This document shows positions 1 through 10,600 of a stretch of DNA of 35,188 bases, piece after piece. Within the stretch, counting starts at the first letter, position 1. Every line of letters starts with the position of its first letter. The stretch covers positions 633,364 through 668,551 of the forward strand of contig BFEA01000347.1 in assembly GCA_003427395.1 (NCBI GenBank), read 5' to 3'. This DNA is from Chara braunii (taxonomy: Eukaryota > Streptophyta > Charophyceae > Charales > Characeae). Both the position numbers and the translations under genes were made by a program. Under the pieces are notes generated by a model. It saw only the letters and a program-made list of their open reading frames with translations, made no database searches and was not told the origin of the DNA.

Positions 1-52
<52 letters not shown>

Positions 53-328
53 ATAGACAGGAGAGAGAGAGAGACGAGTAAGCTCGAAAGCGCATAGGAC
101 TTATTATCTCTCAGTTCATTCTTCGTCTATCTATCTTCTTCACGGGTGCTCCTCTCTCCGCCTTCTGATCTCTGTTCTCCTCCCTCCTTGAGTACTGTCT
201 CACGGTGAAGAAGGAGAACGACTGGTATAAGCTCCTCCCTTCCGATCCAGTGGTTTTCCAAGATGGATTCACAGTCAAGTTGCCGTCTCAAGCGGCCGTG
301 CCCGAGATGGACGAGGAAGTCGCAGAGC
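1..328 (+). promoter_or_regulatory. Probable proximal promoter and 5' untranslated region
   Basis: The first 49 bases are an uninterrupted GA dinucleotide repeat, with more GA repeats to about base 75. A pyrimidine-rich stretch (about 115-200) follows, and then the first ATG codons at 263, 307 and 329. GA repeats close to transcription starts are common in plant promoters and are bound by BBR/BPC-type GAGA factors. A pyrimidine patch near the start is also typical of plant core promoters. I see no clear TATA box. The transcription start cannot be fixed from sequence, and part of the GA repeat may itself be transcribed. Confidence 0.5.
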
Positions 329-536
329 ATGGCGGTATTTCTATGTGTATTATATGTTATCTGCAACGTCAGTCGATGGAACGCTCTATGTGTGCTTGCT
401 ATGGAAGATGGTTCTAGCAGCGCCACATCTCTTTCGTCGTCGGGTCAGGATTCATCCGAACTCGAATCATTGCGCCAAAGATTGCAAGTTCTTGAATTGG
501 AGAATCAAGGTCTTAAAGCGCGCATAACTTATCTAG
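329..536 (+). CDS. Exon 1: signal peptide and start of coiled coil
   Basis: Translation from ATG 329 gives 69 codons plus one base. It begins MAVFLCVLYVICN, a hydrophobic signal-peptide-like segment ending near CVLA. A Ser-rich linker with GQDSSELESL follows, then leucine heptads. The linker resembles the GQDSS motif after the signal peptide in the Arabidopsis relatives. The donor is CTAG|gtgagt at 537. ATG 329 has A at -3 and G at +4. An in-frame ATG at 263 would add 22 mostly basic residues before the signal segment. I prefer 329 because it puts the hydrophobic stretch at the N-terminus. Confidence 0.85.
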
Positions 537-3500
537 GTGAGTTTCCTCCTCTCTGTTCTCTTCCTCCGCTTCCTCCCCCTTCCCTCTTCTTCCTCTCTTT
601 CCTTCCCATCCTCCCCTTCCTCCCCTTCCTCCCCTTCTCTTCTTTCCCCTTCTTCGCTTCTCTCTCCTGCTCTTCCTCCTTGCTCTATTTCCTCTCCCTC
701 ATTCTCTTCCTCCCCTCCGCTCCTTTGTCCCCCGTCCTCTCCTCCCTCTCCTTCCTCTCCTTCCTCCCCTTCCTCTCTTCCTCCCCTTCCTCCCCTTCCT
801 CTCCTCCTCTCCTCCTCTCCTTTCTCTTTTCCTCTCCTTCCTCTCTTCCTCCTCTCCTCCTGTCTTCCTCTCCTTCCTCTCTTTCCTCTCCTTTCTGTCC
901 CCTCCCGTTCCTCTTCTTACTCTCCTTCTCCTTCCCTCGCTGCTCCTTCCCTTCCCTCATCTCCTCTCTGCCCTCTTCCTCCCTTCCTCCTCCCATTCCC
1001 GTCCTCCCTCCCTCCCTTCTCCTCTTATCTTCTTACAGTTTGTCATCCTGACTTTAGTGACAGTTCCCCCTTTGTCGTCTCACTCGTATGCGCGGTGCTT
1101 GATTTGAATCATCTTTTTTTTTCTCTTCCACCGTCCCTCTCCTCCCTTCCCTCCCTTCCCCTTCCCCTCCCCCCGCCCTCCCATTTCGCCTCTCCGTCGC
1201 TCTTTTTCCCTGTCGTGCCCAATTTTCCTGATCTCTACCGTCTTCTTGTCTGCTCTCCACCTGGTTGGTTCTTGATTGCCAGGCGGTTGGTTCTTGATCG
1301 CCAGATCCCGACCTGGTCTTTGTTAACCTTGTCTGTCGCTTGACTGGTCCTCGTCTTTCTCCTGACCTGTTCCTGTCCAGCTTCTTGTTCTATTCTGATC
1401 TATTCGAGGGGTCTTTCCCCTGACTTTCCGCGGTTGCGTCATCATCGATCGAGATCCCGGCCGTGATATTCTCGCTCCCACCTCCATGCCTATCTGTTGC
1501 CGCCCTTCTCTTCTCTTTTCTTGTGCGCGTCTTCTTCATCTGTCCCTACCTATTGCCGCGCTCCTCTCTCTTCCTATGTGCCCTCTCTCTTCTACCTACG
1601 TTCCCTACCTGTTACTGCCCTCTTCTCCTCTCCTCTCTCTTCCTGTGTGCCTCTGTCTTCTACCTACGCTCGTCTTCTTCTTATGTACTTATCGTCAAAT
1701 GCGCCGTCGTTTCCTTTGCTCTGTGCTACCTGCTTGCCCTTTTCTACCTATCCTCCCTACCTGTTGCTGCCCTTTTCTCCTCTCCTCTCTCTTCCTGCGT
1801 GTCTGTCTTCTACCTACGCTTGTCTTCTTCTTACGCACTTATGGTCAAATGCGCCGTCGTTTCCTTTGCTCTGTGCTCCCTGCTTTCCCTATCTGTTGTA
1901 TGCCGGCTGCTCTCTCTCTCTCCTCTCCCCGCCTATTGTTTGCTGGACGCGCTCTCTTTCCTCTGCATGTCTGTTCTTTACTGTACGCTCTCGACGGTTT
2001 CTTTCTATTTGTCACTCTCTTCCTCTCGCTGACTTCTTCTTACCCCCTCCCTCTCTCACCCTCCTGTGTGCTATGACTATGTCTTCCTCACCTCTCCCTT
2101 TTCCTTCTCTCTCTCTCTTTTCGTTGCCCATCCATCGCTTTCCATTTTTACTCTTCTTTTTTGTTTTATGTCTTCCCGCTGCCTTCTCTCTTTTTCTTTC
2201 GATTTCTTAGTCACCGTTTTGTCTTTATTCTGGTAAATGTAATTACCTTATTAGGCTTATTGCCCTTTCCATTATGTGTTGTTACGGCTGCTTCATCGTC
2301 CGACGATTTTCCTCCTTGACCCTTTCACACCTGTCTGTTCTTCCTTCCCTCCTAAACCGTTTTATCACTAGTGTCTTGTTTTGTTCTTCCCCTCCGCTTC
2401 TCCTGCTTATCCCTCATCTCATCTCCCTAATTGTCATTTCCACCATCTTTCTTTCCTCTCCGTTTGCCCCTCTCTCCTCCCCCTCTCGCTCCCGTCGTAG
2501 ATCTCCCTCTTTTTGCCCCTCCCTCCCTCCCCCCCTTCTCCTCATCTCCCGTCTTCGATCTCCCTCTTTTTGCCCCTCCCCCTTTCCTTCACCTCTCGTT
2601 TCTCGCCTCTCTGCATTCTTTTACGATGTCTTGATTTCTATCACGTCTTGCGGAATATCTTGTTGTGATCATCTGTCCGATGTGTATATTTTGTCTTTTA
2701 TGCGATTGTCGGAAGTGGGAGGGAGAGAAGTGGGAGAGAATTGGGGGAGAGAATTGGGAGAGAGAATTGGGAGGGAGACGTGGGTGGGAGAGAGAATTGG
2801 TAGGTAGAATTGGGTGGGAGGGAGAATTGGGAGGGAGAGAAAATTGGGAGGGAGAGAAAGGAGGGAGAGAAAGGAGGGAGAGAAAATTGGGAGGGAGAGA
2901 AAACTGGGAGGGAGGATTGGGGGAAAGGAGAATTGGTTAGGAGAGAGAATCGAGAGGGAGAATCGAGAGGGAGAGATACTAGGGAGGTAGAATTGGGTGT
3001 GAGAGAATTGGGAGGGAGGGATCGTTGATTCGGCGAGAATTGGGTGGGAGGGAAAGAAAATTGGGAGGGAGGGATCGTCGATTAGGCGAGAATTGGGTAA
3101 GAGAGAGAATTGGGAGGGAGAGGTAATTGGGAGGTAGAATTGGGTGGGAGAGAATTGGCAGGGAGGGATCGTCGATTCTGTGAAGGCGTCCAGCGCAGTG
3201 CGTATGAGCGGTAGCTTTTCCCGAATACAGCGCGTCCTCCACTGTTAGAGTTTTCTTCGCGCAAAGACGAAGAACACCAGCGTCGTCTTCCCCCGAATAC
3301 AACGCGTCCTCCTCGTGACGGTAAATGTATATGTATATACATTCGTGATTCGGGTGCGTTGTATTCGGGGGACGGCAGTAGCAGTGTTATTCTTGGTGTG
3401 AAGATTAGAGTCGAGGAGACGATGGCCTGGCTTTACTGCACAGCATTGTACATGTATCTGTAAGGTATTGTGTTCGAGATACATGCGGATCAATCGGATT

Positions 3501-4569
3501 GAGTGTATAATCGGGACGATTACCAGTTCCATACATGTTAACTGGTAGTCGTCTCGATATATTCGAAACGTCGGACCGATTCGAAAGTATCTGCAGCACA
3601 ACACGGTCCAGATACGTGTACAATGCTGTTAGAAAGTAGTGTGATAGAGTGAGAAGGCCCGATGTTGAGGTGAGTGGCTAATGTGTTGTTCCTTGGGTAC
3701 TGCAGCGAAGGCAGGCAAGCAATGTATGATCTTTTAAGGGTGTCGTCTGTCCTTTTTATTTTATTTTTGATGCGGAACAGAACAAGCGTGCGGAGAGTGA
3801 AGATGTGCTTCACATATCCGAGCTCGCGGTGTAGTCTGACGATTATTATCGTTGGCTGTATTGCGGCAGTGTGAACTGTAGAAGGAGAATGTACTATTAG
3901 TAATAGGGAGGAGAGCGAAGTCCTTTCGTGTGCGCTTTTTCTGGTCTACCGGTAGTTGTACTGAAGATATCCTGGCCTGGTCCTTACATTCTTCCCCCGA
4001 ACAGACAGTACGGTCATTTTGCTGCATCTAGGCTGAAATGTGAGCCAAATGCGGCCAGAATGAGCGTAGGTTATATTCGGGGGAATACGGGAGTGAGGCA
4101 GTGTGAGAGCGGCCCTGTAGGAGAGAGTCGACGTAAGGAGATTAGTGGTCTCGCGTACTGCTCTCTCAGGAGTCTTGTCTTTACATGAGCAGAACGCATG
4201 GGCGTTATGGGTCGCGCTCACGGCATTCTTAGTGTATCTGGAACAGGGTACGGTCCTGATACCTTCGAAATTGCTGGATGTATCTTGCCCATGATACGGC
4301 GCAGATACATGTTAGCGTGTTGTGTAGTGGAGCGAGGCCGTATGTCCCCTCTCCGATGCAGATCTCGCATGCATCGGCTGTATGTAAATCAGCTCGCCGC
4401 TAAAGGAGGGTAGTGATTCTTTCAAAGAGATGAATCGAATTTGCTCTCCTCTTCTTTGGTATGTTGTCGTTTTCCGTGCCACCCAAGGGAAAAACTATGA
4501 CTTGTTATCATATTTGAACAGATGGCTCTCTTTTTTTTTTTTTTAAGAGATGGCTTCGTCATTTCGATG

Positions 4570-4601
<32 letters not shown>

Positions 4602-7600
4602 GACGATGATTTCCTGTCATATTTATTTCAATCCTATTATAATTTCTATGACTTGTTATTTTATTTCTGTCATAATAATTATTTATAGCACGCGATTGTT
4701 TAGCAGTTCTGGTTTCAGATTCATGGGGTGCGGGCTTGTTCCCGCGAACAGAACGCACGCCCCATCATTTTCGATGTATACAAACCGTGTTCCGGTCCAA
4801 ATGCAGTAGGGATGCTGAGGTGTTGTGTTCGGGGGAAGAAGGTACGTAGTGTATGGAATTGAAGCTGTAAATTAACTAAACTTTTTTTTTTTGTATTCGT
4901 TTAGAAACTGATGCTCCCCTGAATGGAAACGGAGCCAGGTTCATAGAGACCTGTTTAAAAAAAAAGGAAAGAAAAAAGGTCGACAGCCTTGAGATATCAC
5001 CCCCGTCTCTGAACTGACGTGCCTCAGGTTAGCTCAGATTTAGTTTCACTCATCTGATGCCATTGGGATTTGAATTAGTTTCAGTCATCGGATGCAATTG
5101 GAATTCGAAATCAGGGCCGAGGTCCCACTAGCAAAGAGGATATGATCAAGCTCCTGAATCTGGATGTGTTTTACGCAGAGATGCCGAAAAGCAGTTCAAT
5201 CTCGATTTCCTGCACCTCTCCGCAAACACGTCCAGATTCAGGCATTCGATCCGATCCTCTTTGCTACCGTCTTCACCCGAACAGAACGCCCGGTCATTAT
5301 AGCTGCATTTGGCAGAACTTTCAGTCCAGATGCAGCTATAATTACCGGGCGTTTTATTCGGGTGAAGACGGTAGTGGGACCACGCCCCAGTTCTTAGTCT
5401 CAACAGGTAATGGGTGCACCAACTGAGCAAGACCAGCTGGTTGTGTCTGGGTCGGGACGGCAGTAGTTGTCTACAATGTCGAATTGAAATATTGTTGGAT
5501 GAATTAAAATATTGTAGGCTGAAGTAAAGTATCGTAGGCTGAATTAAAATATTGTAGGCACGTCTCCGCTTTTGATCACCGCTGCGTGTGAAGTTATGAA
5601 CCAAGAATAAGTAGTCCAATTTAATTTCGCTGGCTATAATTATTGTGATTGGATTGTATTTATGCGGGCTGTAATTATTTGAATATCGCTTATAGAATAT
5701 GAATTCCGGTCATATTTATTCGTTCTTTGGCTCCCTCGCGTGTCAAACGATCATCCGGTAAATTTGTAGCATTTTTGGTTATATTAGTTTATTGGTTAAT
5801 TTCGGTCATATGTATTAGTTTATTATTGGCTCCCACACGTGAAAATTTGATTCGGTTGTATTTATGAATTTCATGTTAATTTTGGTTATGTTACTTATGT
5901 ATACGTTAATCTTGAACTCATCTGTATGAGTTTATTGGCTCTCTCACGTTATGAAATATATTGATTCGTAGCGACGTGAGGTGGAACAGGACGCGATGCG
6001 GCGCTGATGACACGAAGAATCATTAATTAACTAGTTGAGGTTATCGTTGATTAGTCGGTGTTTATTAATTTTTTAAGTCATTCCTAGCTCAGGTTGAACA
6101 GTAATGTATTGTTAACCTAGGAGGGGGAAAAAACGGTTCTACATTTTATTTTATATATTATATTGTAAACCTAAGTTTAATGTCCTTCGGGACATCCGTC
6201 CAAAATTGGGACGATACAGAAAAAGAAGAAAAGCATGACCCCTGCGCAAGACACCCGTAAATCGAGAAATAGTCCGAATTGTTTTTGACAACCTCTCTCC
6301 CCCCCCCCTCCTCCCCCAAACAACAACAACAAGAACAACAAGATTTAATGTGAGAAAAACTTGGAAAATTGACACTGCGCACCAACGTTGTCGGTGTGCA
6401 CAATCCAGATGGAGAGAACGGTGTAGTAATTTTGCCTTCAAGGAACTCTTCTCCCCCCTCCCCCGCTCCCCCCCGCTCGCCCCCCGCTCCCCCCGCACCC
6501 CCACCCGGACACTCCAAGCACCCGTCACCACACAGTTCTGTTCGGGCCGGCTTTTCTCGGGTTTCTTATCAGCTCCTCCAGGCTCTCCCACTTCGTGGCC
6601 TTCGAATCAGATGGTACTACCCAAGTTGCTAAGCAAATAGCCATTACTGTCAAGAATAAGCAAATGGAAATTATAAATGATGTACATCTTCTTGAGTATA
6701 ACATAAAATAAGAAGGTCGTAGTAATTCAAGATAAATGTTGATATGTAGTGTTCCTTAAACTTGTAAAGAAGTATCGACTACCGTGGACACACCCAAAAT
6801 GTCCTTGCTAGAGAGCGAAGGCCCCACTTCTTAGGTCAAGGTGACATATCACCTTGTGTAGAGAGCCCTCCCTCCTCCTCCCCGCCCCCCCCCCCCGGTT
6901 GAGATTCGTGCGGAGAGCGAAAATGTGAGAGCTGAAGAGATTCGGTAAGAGCCTCGTTTATCCCGAAAGAAACTGCAACTGGCCGGCCGTTGTGTAGTTG
7001 CTCACTCGTGAACTGTTCAGATAAAAAAAAAAAAAAAAAAAAGAAACTCCGATCTATGCGATCTGCCTTGTGCCAGTCTCAAGGCCGTCACCCTTGAGAA
7101 CAGAAAAGGACAGTTGCATGTTGAACATCGTCGTGTCGTCGGTTGGTCGACTGCTCGGAATGCGTCTGCCTGCAGAAAATGGCCATGTTCATCGGTTTGC
7201 TATAAATAGTAACGAGGGTATTTTTGCCACCTTTCGTGGGCAGATGCACTCGTTTTGTTTTCGTTTCGTGTGCCGCGCGGCGAGACCCTATGTTGTATGT
7301 TTTGGTGTGCAGGTAATTGACTCCTGTATATGCGTATACACAAGAACTAAACCAAATAATTGTGAGTCCATCAACACAATTAAAGTGTTGTTGGGAGGGC
7401 TGGAAAGCAAACAGCATCCTGATCGCTGATTGCCACCATCACCATCTCTGTCTGTGATCGGCCGATAATACGCCAATCTGCATTGGCCATTGGTCCTCAG
7501 ATCTCGATCTGGCCGTCCAGCTCGCCATCGGGGTCCCGTCGCCCTCCCTCCTTCTCCATCCGTTCTACCTCCTCCCCCATACGCCCTCCACTTCCTCCTT

Positions 7601-10600
7601 CCCTCCCTCCCCTCGCTGCCTCCTCCTCCTCCCTCCCCCCCCCCTTTCCTTGTCTCCTCCCTCGGTCAAAACCAGCAAGGCCTTAGTCGGAGTGGTGACT
7701 CTAGCTTCCTCCTCCATTCTCCCTTGTCCCTCCTTTCCCATACTCCCTCCACTTTCTCTTCCCTCCTCCCTCTTCCCTCGCGAAGAGGCCGTACAGAGAG
7801 ATTTCCATCGTCCTCCCCTCGCCGCCTCCTCCCTCCCCCCCCTTTTTCCCCTCTTCTTCCTTCTCTCCTCTCTCCTCTCGCTTCCTCCTCCATTCTCACT
7901 TGTCCCTCCTTCCCCATACTCCCTCCACTTTCTCTTCCCTCCTCCCTCTTCCCTCGCGAAGAGGCCGTACAGATAGAGATTTCCATCGTCGTCTGCATTG
8001 TCGTCTCCTCGTCGCCTCCTCCCTTCTTCCTCCTCTGTCCTCGCACTCTTCCCTCGCTCCATCCTCCCTCCTCTCGTCTTCTCCTCCACCTCCCTCCTCC
8101 CTTCTCCCCGTGTCCTCCTCCCCCACACTCGCTCCCTCCTACTCTCTCTACTTCCTCTTCCCTCCCTCCTGCCTCCTCCCTCTTCCCTCACGAAGAGGCC
8201 GTACAGATAGAGATCGCCATCGTCGTCTTCATCTTCGTCTCCTGGCCGCCTCCTCCTTTCTTCCTCCTCCCCCCTCTTCCCTCCCTCCTCCCTTTCGCCT
8301 CCTCCTCCCTTCTCCCTCTTCCTGAACTCCTAGAAGATTGTGGTTTTACGACATCATCAGTGTCAGGGATTCACTTTGATAAATGTCTGTCATCACCGCT
8401 GAACGCAAATATGCAGGCATCCCTAGCCCAGCGACATCGTCGTCATCGTCGTCTCCATCATGAGCCGCGGTGTCCAGATAGCCAATCTTGGGTGGGAGGT
8501 CTTCTCGGTCCACCTCGGCCAGCGCCACTGTTGTCCAGCAGCCGAACAGTAATGGCTGTTCCCAAACTCATTGATAAAAAGATACATAGAGATCATATAA
8601 AAATACATAGAAATCATGTATAGCAAAACTATGCGAAATACACACTTTGAATTGTATTAACAAGTTGATATACTTATCACTTTTTATTCCAACTTTCTCA
8701 TCACAACCCTCTTCACTAGGTCTCGTCGTCCTCTCGTTTTACCTCCATCGCCACTCTTGCGAATGGCCATGTCCTTTTACCATAGCAAATCTTTTTTTTT
8801 TAATTTTTTTTAATACAGATTTGCCATGTGGAGTCCGTCTTTGACAAGCCGTTGTGCGTCAATAGGCCATTGTAGACTTGCCATCATGAACCCAGGAAAA
8901 AGGTATTCGGCCCAAAACAAATGCATCTGTCGATGTCCCACTACCGTTTGGTACCGGATCGAGTATCTGAATCTGGACGTGCAACACGTTGTACAGGTGC
9001 AGGAAATCGCCATTGATCTGCTTTTGTGCATCTCTCCTGAAAACGTATCCTGATTCAGGCGCTTTATCCAATTCTCTTTGCTAGTCGGGCCTCACTGCCT
9101 GTTGATCAGAGTTGTTGTGGCCCGAGGTGAGGTCCCACCAGCGATCAGTATAATTGGATTGAGCATCTGAATCTGGACGTGCAGGAAAATCGCGATTGAT
9201 ATGCTGTTGTGCATCTCTTTGTAAAACACATCCGGATTCTCGTTTGCTACAGTAGTCGGACCTCACCCCCGGCAGGTCCGACTTTTCAGGCTCACGAGGT
9301 CAGGCTCCTTCCCCTTTTTTGGGTTTGACGATTTGTGGTCTCAGCTGTACACAGGCAGCTTGATGGTTTGTCGGCCTTTTGGCTAAAAATAGATCAAGTG
9401 CACTGTATCTGTTCTGATCAGTTTAATATCTGATCCAAAGAAAAAGAAAAAGAAAAAAAAGTTTGATAGCGAAAACTAGTAGGGAGACCCGTGCAAGCAT
9501 AGCCTTCGGAGTAGTCGGTAGGTAGGTCAAGGAAGATGAAAGAATTTGAGTGAAGAATGTGTAGTTAAAAAAAAAAAAAAGTGGGTAGGTAGGTCGTGGA
9601 AAAGGAAGGAATTTGAGTGAAGAATATATGTAGTTGAGAAAAAAGAAAAAAAAGTGGGTAGGTAGGTCGTGGAAGATGAAGGATTTGAGTGATGTGTAGT
9701 AGTTCAAAAATAAGAATTTGAGTGAAGAACTAGTAGGGAGAGATTGCGGTGTCTATGTATTGTCATATAGGTCTTTGATATAATTTTGAGTAGAAACACG
9801 GCAGAAAAACAAAGTGGGGCATGCCTTCTTGTTCCATTAACGGAGCGTGTTCCCTCGTTGAGGAGGCTTGGACACGGGCTGGCTGCCTCCCTGTCAGATT
9901 AGGCAGGTGATTGAATTGGTTGGGGGATTAAACCACCACTGGGCCGTTGATATAAATCTCATTAATGACGAGCATCGTGTAATCCTATATAGTATATATA
10001 CTATAATGATAATAAAAAGGCTTGAAATGCCTGCCTCCCAGATTCGACAGGTGATCGAATTGGTTGGGTGCAGGCCTCTCACGTTAAACCACCAGTACTT
10101 CGTCGAGTCGTGCCCGTTAACGCACCACGATTTTAGGAAACGTACTGGTCATTACAGAAGCGCCCAAAGTCATCCGGGTAGAAACGTTTCTACTCTTTTT
10201 TTTTTCTGTGGCCGATAGCTGGGCCAAGTACTGGTGGTTTCATGCACCGCGACTTCAGGGGACGATAGGCCGTTGATAGATCTCATTAATGGCAAGCATT
10301 TTGCATTTACGGCCTCCGAATGTCGAAATTCGTGAGCTCGTCTCCTTTCCAGTTTGCTAGTGGGTCTCATTAATGACAAGCAGTGCATTTACGGCCTCCG
10401 AATATTGAAATTCGTGAGCTTTTCTCCTTTCCAGTTTGCTAGTGGGACGTTGCACGTGCAAGCATATCAGCAGAGGAAATCGAAATTCTTGAGCTTTCCT
10501 GTACAAAGACTCTGCCTGCTGTTTGGGGCCATTAATAATGGCGAAAGCCAGCAGCAGGGAGAATTTTGCCACAGCTGGGAGAAATTTGCCACCGGGGGGT

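Noticed and set aside
537-1343. Long open frames in the pyrimidine-rich part of intron 1 (up to 268 codons, several frames and both strands)
   Set aside because: They consist of Ser/Pro/Leu or Arg/Glu/Gly runs caused by C/T composition, with no domain and no codon bias.
1463-2210. Overlapping 189-237-codon frames on the plus strand
   Set aside because: All three frames are open at once in low-complexity, tandemly duplicated sequence.
6152-6286. Functional U6 gene with a TATA box 25-30 bases upstream
   Set aside because: The ACAGAGA box and other invariant bases are changed, no plant upstream sequence element is seen, and the flanking duplication shows it is a retrocopy.
7490-8623. 377-codon plus-strand and 208-codon minus-strand frames
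   Set aside because: Low-complexity CCT/CTT repeat region; the products are Pro/Ser/Leu- or Glu/Gly/Arg-rich with no recognisable family.
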